Assembly (NCBI GenBank): GCA_963545585.1
Contig: CAUUKX010000055.1
Span: 1 to 14,191 of the forward strand
Reading direction: 5' to 3'
Origin: W11650 sp963545585
GTDB taxonomy: Bacteria > Bacillota > Clostridia > Lachnospirales > Vallitaleaceae
DNA length: 14,191 bases
Shown: positions 1 through 6,207 of the stretch, piece after piece
Numbering within the stretch: position 1 is the first letter of the stretch
Layout of the letters: every line of letters starts with the position of its first letter
Notes under the pieces: generated by a model
Database searches by the model: none
What the model was told of the DNA's origin: nothing
Seen by the model: the letters and a program-made list of their open reading frames with translations, nothing else
Position numbers and translations under genes: made by a program

Positions 1-171
1 TCCATTCCTGTCTTTCGTCTGCTCTGCCACTCGTCCCGCCTGCCGCCAATTTTAAGCGCTCTGCTGTACCAGCTTAAAGCGACTCCATCCGGAAAGAGGG
101 CGTTTCTCTGCTCAAAAGCCGGCACTATCAGGTTTATCCGGTTTCAATCTCTCTGCCGCTTACTGTCTCCC
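1..171. other. Downstream flank of phoH, no confident gene
   Basis: No gene is recognised in this stretch. On the minus strand an ATG overlaps the phoH stop codon in an ATGA arrangement (175-173), but that frame stops after 13 codons. A second minus-strand frame is open from a GTG at 125-123 to the window edge, 41 codons rich in arginine, and could be the start of the next gene. It has no clear ribosome site and resembles nothing I know. In many Firmicutes phoH is followed by an HD-domain gene and ybeY; neither is visible here. No terminator hairpin is obvious after phoH. Confidence 0.3.
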
Positions 172-1176
172 TCATTGATGCATACAGCGGCCGGCCGATT
201 GATACCTGTCCGGTTTACTATGATTTTTTTTGTTTTCTTCTTTTTCATAGGCATTGATAATCTTCTGCACCAGCGGATGGCGGACAACGTCTTTGGACGT
301 CAGCCGGCAAATTCCAACCTCGTCAATATTTTTTAAAATTTTCATGGCCGATTCCAGTCCCGATTCCTTATCAAAGGGCAAATCCTTTTGCGTGATGTCG
401 CCGGTGATAATCGCCTTGGAGCCGAAGCCAATCCGGGTTAAAAACATCTTCATCTGCGCCGGTGTTGTATTTTGCGCTTCATCCAACACAATATAGGCAT
501 TGTCTAATGTTCTACCCCGCATATAAGCTAACGGTGCCACTTCAATCAAGCCCTTTTCCATATTTTTCAAAAAGCTCTCCGCCCCCATAATCTCATACAG
601 AGCGTCATATAGCGGCCTTAAATAAGGGTCTACCTTCGATTGCAGATCGCCCGGCAAAAAACCCAGCTTCTCGCCCGCTTCAATCGCCGGCCGAGTCAAA
701 ATAATCCGGCTGACTTCATTATTTTTAAAAGCCGTAATCGCCTTAGCCATAGCAATATAAGTCTTACCCGTACCAGCCGGCCCCACGCCGAATACAATCA
801 TATATTTATTCAACATATCCAGATATTGCTTTTGACCAAAAGTTTTGGGCCGGATATATTTGCCCCGGGTGGTAACGCAAATAAAATCGTCATACAAAGA
901 AGAAACGCTCTCACCGGTTGATTCCTTGACCATGGTAATCGCATAGTCCACATTCTGCTCCTCCAGCGCCTTTTGCTTTTTGGTCAAATCCAGCAGCTGG
1001 TCAATCACATTCCCTGCCATCTTAACATTTTTTTCATCGCCCATAATTTTAACCTGCCCATCTCGGTTGGTGATAAATACATCCAGATTCTTTTCAATTT
1101 TCTTTATATTATTATCATACTCTCCGAATAAAATCGGCAGCATATCGGATTCCGCTACAATTTTTTCTTCCGCCAT
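172..1176 (-). CDS. phoH: PhoH family P-loop ATPase
   Basis: Cytoplasmic PhoH-like protein of 334 residues, close to the usual Firmicutes length. It has a Walker A motif GPAGTGKT at about 132-139, a Walker B motif YIVLDEAQ at about 228-235, and the family stretch TGDITQKDLP shortly after. The N-terminal part (about 25-65) looks like the small nucleic-acid-binding domain usual in this family. The exact role is not settled; RNA metabolism is the common proposal, helped by frequent linkage to ybeY. The frame is open up to a TTG at 1329, adding 51 residues, but the ATG at 1176 has a strong GGAGGAG four bases upstream and gives a normal N-terminus, so I start there. It sits 150 nt after larE with its own candidate promoter, so it is probably not strictly part of the lar operon. 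Confidence 0.95.
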   Translation of the reverse strand: MAEEKIVAESDMLPILFGEYDNNIKKIEKNLDVFITNRDGQVKIMGDEKNVKMAGNVIDQLLDLTKKQKALEEQNVDYAITMVKESTGESVSSLYDDFICVTTRGKYIRPKTFGQKQYLDMLNKYMIVFGVGPAGTGKTYIAMAKAITAFKNNEVSRIILTRPAIEAGEKLGFLPGDLQSKVDPYLRPLYDALYEIMGAESFLKNMEKGLIEVAPLAYMRGRTLDNAYIVLDEAQNTTPAQMKMFLTRIGFGSKAIITGDITQKDLPFDKESGLESAMKILKNIDEVGICRLTSKDVVRHPLVQKIINAYEKEENKKNHSKPDRYQSAGRCMHQ

Positions 1177-1180
1177 TCCA

Positions 1181-1187
1181 CTCCTCC
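1181..1187 (-). promoter_or_regulatory. Ribosome binding site of phoH
   Basis: GGAGGAG lies four bases before the ATG at 1176. It decides the phoH start against the longer reading from the TTG at 1329, which would overlap the larE stop and add an unmatched Cys/Arg-rich leader. Confidence 0.8.
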
Positions 1188-1210
1188 GTTCCTTATCTTC
1201 CGGTTTCTCT

Positions 1211-1238
1211 AATTTATAACTCAACTTTCCCCTGTCAA
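1211..1238 (-). promoter_or_regulatory. Candidate sigma-A promoter of phoH
   Basis: A perfect -35 hexamer TTGACA (1238-1233) is followed after 16 bases by TAAATT (1216-1211). A better -10 match, TATAAA, overlaps it at 1218-1213 but would leave only a 14-base spacer. The site lies in the 150-nt gap between larE and phoH, about 35 to 60 bases before the phoH start. It is judged by eye only. Confidence 0.45.
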
Positions 1239-1325
1239 AAGCTTCTTCTTTCTGTCCGCCGAAAAAATGCCGTTTCTTTTGTAAACAGCAAACATCAAAG
1301 CACTGCATGTTTTGCGCCAGCCGAG

Positions 1326-2156
1326 TCAACTTTTTGGCTTTAAAAGTTCAATATCCATACTGCCGGAACGAAATCCAGCCACATCTAAGGTTAAATAAGC
1401 AAAACCCAACTCCTCTGCTTTGGTCAGGGCTTCCTCCCGTCTGGCCAAAAAGCAGGCAAACTCCTCCGGCAGCAGCTCTACTCGCAGAATTGGCTGATGA
1501 AAGCGAACCCGTATCTGACTAAGACCAAAGCCGCGCAAAAATTCCTCTAACTCTGCCAAGCGGGCAATCACCGCCTCATCCAAAAAATCTCCATAGGGAA
1601 ACCGAGTCGCATAGCAAGATCCCGACGGCTTATCCGCCAAAAACAGCCCTAATTCTTTGGCATAGGCCCTAATCTCGGCTTTGGTCAGACCGCACTCGGC
1701 CAAGGGGCTTTTCACTCCCAGCTCCTCCAAAGCCTTCTTGCCCGGGCGGTAAACCTTCAAATCATCGGCATTGGTGCCGTCAATGATATGCCCGTAGTTT
1801 TCGGCTTGAGCCAGTTCCAAAACCTGCTGAAACAAGTTCTTTTTGCACAAATAGCAACGATCCTGCGGATTATGCCGAATGGAATCCGGAATTTGCACCC
1901 CGGGCCGAACCAAACGATGCCTCAAGCCATACATGGCGCAAAGCCTGCTGGCGGTCTCTGTTTCTTCGGCCGGATATAAAACCGTCTGAAAAGTGACTGC
2001 TAAAAATCGCTCTCTGTCCCGCTCCGGCAGTCCGCCGATGCAGGCCAGCAGCAAAGCACTGTCTACTCCACCGGATAAAGCCAAAATCAAACCTTCTTTT
2101 AAATACGCCGTTAAAGCGGTCTTTAATTTTTCCTTCTTGGCTGCAATCTCCTTCAA
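1326..2156 (-). CDS. larE: LarE, ATP-dependent sulfur transferase for NPN cofactor
   Basis: Third gene of the lar operon. LarE adenylates the carboxylates of pyridinium-3,5-biscarboxylic acid mononucleotide and replaces them with thiocarboxylates. The 276-residue protein has the PP-loop SGGVDS at 28-33, GTNADD at 127-132, and SGSCYATR with Cys181. That cysteine corresponds by context to Cys176 of the Lactiplantibacillus plantarum enzyme, which gives up its own sulfur. An extra CYLC pair sits at 101-104. The C-terminal LDVAGFRSGS motif is also typical. The start is a TTG with GGAG six bases upstream inside the end of larC; the next in-frame ATG lies beyond the PP-loop. The larC stop is 3 nt away, so the two are probably translationally coupled. 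Whether sulfur is donated sacrificially or through an iron-sulfur cluster, as reported for some LarE proteins, cannot be read from the sequence. Confidence 0.93.
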   Translation of the reverse strand: MKEIAAKKEKLKTALTAYLKEGLILALSGGVDSALLLACIGGLPERDRERFLAVTFQTVLYPAEETETASRLCAMYGLRHRLVRPGVQIPDSIRHNPQDRCYLCKKNLFQQVLELAQAENYGHIIDGTNADDLKVYRPGKKALEELGVKSPLAECGLTKAEIRAYAKELGLFLADKPSGSCYATRFPYGDFLDEAVIARLAELEEFLRGFGLSQIRVRFHQPILRVELLPEEFACFLARREEALTKAEELGFAYLTLDVAGFRSGSMDIELLKPKS

Positions 2157-2159
2157 TTC

Positions 2160-3653
2160 CTACTCCTGCTCATTCCAGTTCGTTTGGCTTTCTTTTTGTC
2201 GGCGGATGGATTCAAACACCGAAAAAGAAATCTCGTTTAAAACCTCCTGTAAGGTCTTGTTTTGCTTTAAAGCAATTCGTTTAATATCCTCATACTCATA
2301 GGAAATTTTTTGCGTATTTTGCCACTGGGCAATCTTAACCTGATACGTCTCCCCGCCTAAGCTGCTTTCCAGATTTTGCCGCTCCATTTCCCGACGCGGG
2401 CAAAGCATATGACGAAAGCCCAAGGTCGAAGTATGTTTAAAAATCAATTCACTGAAATGATCCAAATCCGCCGGATTCAGCAAAACCGTAACTGCTGTGG
2501 CCGGGCGATTTTTTTTCATAAAAATCGGCTGATAATAAATATCCTTTGCCCCTTCAGCTAACATCAGCTCCATAAAAAAGCCCAATTCTTCCCCGGTCAT
2601 ATCATCCACCTGAAACCGAAGTTCCAGCACCTCCGATTCCAGCCCGGCCGCCGTGCCTGCTTCTTCCAGCAGGGAAGTTCTGACTACGTTGGGAATGACC
2701 TGATCTCTCTTGCCGGCACCATAACCGGTGGCCGTCAGCAACCCCTCCGGCATCGGGCCATATTCGCTGACCAGCGCCGCCAAAATTGCTGCTCCGGTCG
2801 GCGTCAGCAGTTCCCCTTTAATTTCCGTTTGATAATAGGGAATACCCGCTTCTTTTAATATTTCTAAAGTCGCCGGTGCCGGTAGCGGCATCAGGCCATG
2901 CGCACAGCGAACAAAGCCCGTTCCTACTGCTACCCGGCTGGCAGCTACCTTCTCAATTCCCAGACAATCCACACAAATTGCTGCCCCGACAATATCGACA
3001 ATGGAATCAATCGCCCCCACTTCATGAAAATGAACTTCATTTAAGGGCTTGCCATGAACTCGGCTTTCCGCTCTGGCCACAAAACCAAAAACTTTTTTAG
3101 CCAACGCCTGTACCTGCGGTGACAATTCACTTTTTTCAATAATCTGGTGAATATCCGCTAAGTTTCGGTGGATATGGGTATGTTCATGAGTATGGCTGCC
3201 CTCTTCATGATGATGGTCGTGGTCATGATGGTGCTCATGCTCGTGATGATGTTCATGGCCGTGACAATGTTCATGGCCGTGATGATGCTCATGCTCGTGA
3301 TGATGCTCATGGCCGTGATCATGCTCATGGCCGTGACAATGCTCATGGCCGTGATCATGCTCGTGGTCGTGATGATGCTCGTGGTCGTGATGATGCTCGT
3401 GGTCGTGATGATGCTCGTGGTCGTGATGGTGGTCATGGTCATGACCGCTTTCCTTTTTTAAAATAACATCCACATAGGTAGCAGCAATTCCGTTTTTATC
3501 CATGGTCGATACTTCCAGCGCAAATTCATCATCCAAACAAAGCTTACTCAGTTCCCGCTTCAAATAATCCAGTTCTACACCCAGTTCCAGCATAGCCGCC
3601 AAAAACATATTGCCGCTCATACCGGAAAAACATTCCAAATATAAAGTTTTCAT
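2160..3653 (-). CDS. larC: LarC, nickel insertase for NPN cofactor, with giant His-rich insert
   Basis: LarC performs CTP-dependent nickel insertion into the dithio-organic precursor, completing the NPN cofactor. This copy is 497 residues against roughly 400 to 420 usual, and the excess is a His/Glu/Asp/Gly segment at 71-162 with about 54 histidines and two cysteines (106 and 130). The N-terminal domain starts with a family-like CFSGMSGNMF, where the usual GD before Met is GN. VHFHEVGAIDSIVDIVG follows the insert. The C-terminal domain contains FQVDDMTGEELGFFMELM and FMKKNRPATAV. The gene is one continuous frame, so the programmed frameshift that splits larC1 and larC2 in L. plantarum is not needed here. 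The start ATG has AGGAG seven bases upstream, 12 nt after larB. The insert probably binds or stores nickel; that is inference. Confidence 0.94.
   Translation of the reverse strand: MKTLYLECFSGMSGNMFLAAMLELGVELDYLKRELSKLCLDDEFALEVSTMDKNGIAATYVDVILKKESGHDHDHHHDHEHHHDHEHHHDHEHHHDHEHDHGHEHCHGHEHDHGHEHHHEHEHHHGHEHCHGHEHHHEHEHHHDHDHHHEEGSHTHEHTHIHRNLADIHQIIEKSELSPQVQALAKKVFGFVARAESRVHGKPLNEVHFHEVGAIDSIVDIVGAAICVDCLGIEKVAASRVAVGTGFVRCAHGLMPLPAPATLEILKEAGIPYYQTEIKGELLTPTGAAILAALVSEYGPMPEGLLTATGYGAGKRDQVIPNVVRTSLLEEAGTAAGLESEVLELRFQVDDMTGEELGFFMELMLAEGAKDIYYQPIFMKKNRPATAVTVLLNPADLDHFSELIFKHTSTLGFRHMLCPRREMERQNLESSLGGETYQVKIAQWQNTQKISYEYEDIKRIALKQNKTLQEVLNEISFSVFESIRRQKESQTNWNEQE
2163..2169 (-). promoter_or_regulatory. 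Ribosome binding site of larE (TTG start)
   Basis: GCAGGAG lies in the last codons of larC, six bases before the larE TTG. It supports the non-ATG start and coupling of the two genes. Confidence 0.6.
3168..3443 (-). repeat. Low-complexity tandem repeat coding the LarC His-rich segment
   Basis: A degenerate tandem repeat on a 6-nt base period (CAT/CAC alternating with GAG, GAC or GGC codons on the coding strand). At 3359-3430 it contains three identical 18-nt units and a fourth with one mismatch, each coding a block of His with Asp/Glu. The frame stays open throughout. The identical copies suggest recent slippage or unequal crossing-over, so copy number may vary between strains. Confidence 0.85.
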
Positions 3654-3665
3654 CCTTTTCTCCTC

Positions 3666-4436
3666 TCAAAATAAATCTTCTGACAAGTTCATCCGGTTGA
3701 TCATGGCCGCCAAATAGCCTGCCCCGAATCCATTATCAATGTTGACCACACTGACACCGCTGGCGCAGGAATTAAGCATGGACAGCAGCGCTGATATTCC
3801 GCCGAAATTGGCACCGTAACCGACACTGGTCGGCACGGCAATCACCGGTTTATCGGTTAACCCGCCGATTACACTGGCTAAAGCCCCTTCCATCCCGGCA
3901 ACGGCAACGATTACATTGGCTTTTCTAATTTGCTCCAATTTGTCCAACAACCGGTGCAGCCCCGCTACGCCGACATCATAAATCCGGTCGACCGGATTGC
4001 CGTACAGCTCACAGGTCAGTGCCGCTTCTTCCGCCACTTTGATATCTGCCGTTCCGCCGGTGCAGACCGCAACCGTTCCGGCCCGCATTTTCACCTCTCG
4101 GCGCTTAATGATACACAACCGCGGAATCGGATAATAAACCGCATCCGCCGCCACTGTCTGAATAACTGCTGCTGCTTCCGGTGAAACTCTGGTCGCCAGA
4201 ATAATACCGGCATCATGCTCCAGCATTGACTGCACAATGCCCCTGACATGCTCCAGCGCTTTGCCCTCACAATAAATCACTTCCGGATAACCATTGCGCA
4301 TCTGCCGATGATAATCAATTTTAGCATATCCCAATTCTGCATAGGATAAATCTTTCAAAATCTTGGCGCCGGCTTCAACTGAAACCGAGCCTTCCTTTAT
4401 TTTTCCCAATAAGCTCACAATTTCTTTTTCCTGCAC
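3666..4436 (-). CDS. larB: LarB, NaAD carboxylase/hydrolase for NPN cofactor
   Basis: First enzyme of the NPN pathway. It carboxylates the pyridinium ring of nicotinic acid adenine dinucleotide and hydrolyses the phosphoanhydride, releasing AMP. The protein has 256 residues, normal for LarB. The C-terminal half is PurE-like, with TGGTADIKVAEEAA at 126-139 and a segment at 181-208 rich in Gly and Val. LNSCASG holds Cys224, which matches the position of the L. plantarum cysteine (Cys221) that attacks the pyridine ring. NIDNGFGAG at 232-240 is also typical. The start is a GTG with AAAGGAG seven bases upstream; no in-frame ATG occurs before residue 46. It is the promoter-proximal gene of the larB-larC-larE operon, 12 nt before larC. 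Confidence 0.94.
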   Translation of the reverse strand: MQEKEIVSLLGKIKEGSVSVEAGAKILKDLSYAELGYAKIDYHRQMRNGYPEVIYCEGKALEHVRGIVQSMLEHDAGIILATRVSPEAAAVIQTVAADAVYYPIPRLCIIKRREVKMRAGTVAVCTGGTADIKVAEEAALTCELYGNPVDRIYDVGVAGLHRLLDKLEQIRKANVIVAVAGMEGALASVIGGLTDKPVIAVPTSVGYGANFGGISALLSMLNSCASGVSVVNIDNGFGAGYLAAMINRMNLSEDLF

Positions 4437-4443
4437 AAATCTT

Positions 4444-4450
4444 CTCCTTT
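4444..4450 (-). promoter_or_regulatory. Ribosome binding site of larB (GTG start)
   Basis: AAAGGAG is seven bases before the GTG at 4436-4434. It fixes the start of larB at a non-ATG codon. Confidence 0.65.
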
Positions 4451-4525
4451 GCCAGCTGCTTTTCCCTGACGAAACTCCGCATGCTTCTGCGAATTATCAA
4501 GTAAAAACCATTCTTTGAATAAGGG

Positions 4526-4554
4526 AAAGTTAAAAACAATTGTCATTCTGTCAA
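4526..4554 (-). promoter_or_regulatory. Candidate promoter of the larBCE operon
   Basis: A perfect -35 hexamer TTGACA (4554-4549) lies about 115 bases before the larB start. The best -10 at a 16-base spacer is TAACTT, only three of six matches. A second possible -10, GATAAT at 4498-4493, lacks a good -35. The promoter is plausible by position, since a terminator-like repeat separates larB from cysK, but the sequence match is weak. Confidence 0.35.
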
Positions 4555-4659
4555 GTTGCCGAAATGCAAACTAACTCCCCTTTAATAAACACCTAATTTC
4601 AATAAATTATGCATATGGGCGTTAAGCAAATGAATACTTATGCTTGCCCAAACTATAAT

Positions 4660-4737
4660 AAAAACCATATAACAACATTTTAAAACCAGGCAGAGTTACC
4701 GCATATTCCGGAATCAAATGGATGTTATATGGTTTTT
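4660..4737 (-). terminator. Long inverted repeat after cysK, probable terminator
   Basis: Two perfect 15-nt arms, 4660-4674 and 4723-4737, with a 48-nt loop. The arms read AAAAACCATATAACA and its complement, so the minus-strand transcript ends in a run of five U. CATTT (4676-4680) can pair with AAATG (4716-4720) to extend the stem past a small internal loop. The loop contains the palindrome ATTCCGGAAT (4705-4714). The first arm begins two bases after the cysK stop codon. The A/T-rich symmetry would also permit termination from the other side. The long loop and AT-rich stem are unusual for an intrinsic terminator. Confidence 0.5.
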
Positions 4738-4739
4738 GA

Positions 4740-5666
4740 TTACAAAAATAATTCCGTGGAAAGATATCTTTCACCGGTATCACAAATCACCGTCAAAATG
4801 TTTTGACCGGCAAATTCCGCTTTTCTGGCTATCTGCATAGCGGCAAACACATTGGCCGCCGAAGATACCCCGGCCAGAATTCCTTCCTTTTCCGCCAATT
4901 CCTTCGCTGTCTGTTTGGCATCTTCATAACGGACCTGTATAATCTCGTCATAAACCTTGACATTAAGCGTCTTCGGGATAAATCCCGCCCCAATCCCCTG
5001 AATTTTGTGTGCTCCGGCAACTCCGCCCGACAGCACCGGTGAATCCATCGGCTCAACTGCCGCAACCCACAGTCCGGGAATTTCCCGTTTTAGAATCTCG
5101 CCCACGCCAGTCAGCGTTCCGCCGGTCCCTACTCCTGCCGCAAAAGCAGCTAAGTTCTTATCCGTATCGGCTAAAATCTCCTTGGCCGTCGTCTGCCGGT
5201 GCGCTTCTGGATTGGCCGGATTTTCAAACTGGCTCGGCATAAAACTGTTCGGCGTCTGCACAAGAAGCTCCGCCGCCTTGGCCAGCGAACCTTTCATGCC
5301 TTGCCCGGCCGGCGTTAAAACTACCTTTGCGCCGTAAGCCGCCAATAAATTCCGGCGTTCTATTGACATCGACTCAGGCATCGTTAAAATCACCGAGTAG
5401 CCCTTAACCGCACCAATCCACGCTAAACCAATGCCGGTATTGCCGCTGGTCGCTTCAATTAAAGTGCCGCCCGGCTTAATCCGCCCTTTGCGTTCAGCCG
5501 TTTCAATCATATGTAAAGCAATCCGGTCTTTGACCGAGCCGCCCGGATTCGCTGATTCCAGCTTTACTAAAATCTCGGCCGCCAGCCCATGACCAGCTAC
5601 GAATCGTTTTAAAGAAACAATCGGCGTCCGACCAACCAAATCCGTTAACCGCTCAAAGATTTTCAT
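4740..5666 (-). CDS. cysK: Cysteine synthase (O-acetylserine sulfhydrylase)
   Basis: PLP enzyme that makes cysteine from O-acetylserine and sulfide. At 308 residues it matches the CysK/CysM family length. The PLP lysine is K46 in GGSVKDR. TSGNTG at 73-78 binds the substrate carboxylate, GTGGT at 180-184 binds the PLP phosphate, and CDTGERYLS near 295-303 is the typical C-terminal motif. The start ATG has AAAGGAG five bases upstream. It lies 40 nt after nrdR with no obvious promoter in that gap, so it is probably the last gene of the ftsZ-nrdR-cysK transcript, followed at once by a terminator-like repeat. CysK versus CysM cannot be settled by eye, but the overall sequence favours CysK. Confidence 0.93.
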   Translation of the reverse strand: MKIFERLTDLVGRTPIVSLKRFVAGHGLAAEILVKLESANPGGSVKDRIALHMIETAERKGRIKPGGTLIEATSGNTGIGLAWIGAVKGYSVILTMPESMSIERRNLLAAYGAKVVLTPAGQGMKGSLAKAAELLVQTPNSFMPSQFENPANPEAHRQTTAKEILADTDKNLAAFAAGVGTGGTLTGVGEILKREIPGLWVAAVEPMDSPVLSGGVAGAHKIQGIGAGFIPKTLNVKVYDEIIQVRYEDAKQTAKELAEKEGILAGVSSAANVFAAMQIARKAEFAGQNILTVICDTGERYLSTELFL

Positions 5667-5706
5667 GCTGTCTCCTTTGTTTTATAAATGACACAATCAA
5701 GCGCAT

Positions 5707-6204
5707 TTACCGCTCCTGTTCCGCAGCCGGTTTTTCCGATTTAGCAGCCTGCCGGTCTGTTTTCAAATCATTGATTTCACTGACAAAGCTGGAAATATCT
5801 TTAAACTCCCGATAAATCGAGGCAAACCGAACATATGCCACTTCGTCCAAATCCCTAAGCTTATCCATCACCAGGCTGCCAATCCATGCCGAAGAAACTT
5901 CTTTGGCCAGCTCACTGTACAAAGTATTCTCAATGCTGTCCACCAAAGCGTCAATCTGATCACGGGAAACCGCCCGCTTATGGCAGGCACGCATTACCCC
6001 AGACAATACTTTCTCCCTTGAATACGGCTCTCTGGTACCGTCTTTTTTGACCACACTCAAAGGGCTGCGCTCAATAATCTCAAAGGTCGTAAACCGCTTG
6101 CCGCAAGCCTCACACTGACGCCGGCGCCGAATCGAGCTCTGATCCTCTGTTTTCCGGGAATCAATTACTTTGGTATCGGGAAAGGAACAAACCGGACATT
6201 TCAT
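5707..6204 (-). CDS. nrdR: NrdR, ribonucleotide reductase repressor
   Basis: Nucleotide-sensing repressor that binds NrdR boxes upstream of ribonucleotide reductase genes when dATP is high. The N-terminal zinc ribbon uses Cys3, Cys6, Cys31 and Cys34, with the basic RRRRQCEACGKRFTTFE region between and after them. An ATP-cone domain follows at about 49-139 (VVKKDGTREPYSREKVLSG at its start). The 165-residue length slightly exceeds the usual 150 or so because of a Lys/Glu/Ala-rich tail. Its ATG comes three bases after the ftsZ TAG, so translation is probably coupled to ftsZ. In many Clostridia the spoIIGA-sigE-sigG genes lie between ftsZ and nrdR; they are absent here. No reductase gene lies in the window. 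Confidence 0.96.
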   Translation of the reverse strand: MKCPVCSFPDTKVIDSRKTEDQSSIRRRRQCEACGKRFTTFEIIERSPLSVVKKDGTREPYSREKVLSGVMRACHKRAVSRDQIDALVDSIENTLYSELAKEVSSAWIGSLVMDKLRDLDEVAYVRFASIYREFKDISSFVSEINDLKTDRQAAKSEKPAAEQER

Positions 6205-6207
6205 AGC

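Larger units (their letters stand above)
4437..4739. other. Intergenic region between cysK and larB
   Basis: About 300 nt without a gene. The half next to cysK is taken up by the long inverted repeat at 4660-4737. The half next to larB is A/T-rich on both strands and holds a candidate promoter and the larB leader. In the leader, TTTCCCT at about 4527-4521 could pair with AGGGAAA at about 4467-4461, a possible 7-bp long-range stem. I do not recognise a riboswitch, although a nickel- or cobalt-sensing leader would make sense here. On the plus strand a lone TATAAT at 4654-4659 has no convincing -35. Confidence 0.5.

Noticed and set aside
1288..1315. Hairpin between larE and phoH (GCAAAACAT pairing with ATGTTTGC with one bulge)
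   Set aside because: The stem is short and bulged and no U run follows directly, so it does not qualify as a terminator; it may be chance.
1177..1329. 51-residue N-terminal extension of PhoH from a TTG
   Set aside because: It has no good ribosome site, is unlike PhoH family starts, crosses the candidate promoter, and a strong GGAGGAG precedes the internal ATG at 1176.
3168..3443. CRISPR-like or regulatory repeat array
   Set aside because: There are no unique spacers between constant repeats, and the array is in frame inside larC.
3158..3461. Open frames on both strands across the larC repeat, one giving a Met/Val-rich and one a Thr/Ile-rich protein
   Set aside because: They are by-products of the short-period repeat in other frames; the His-rich frame continues conserved LarC domains on both sides.
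4654..4659. TATAAT on the plus strand in the cysK-larB gap
   Set aside because: No acceptable -35 lies 15 to 19 bases upstream, and transcription would run antisense into cysK with no gene to serve.
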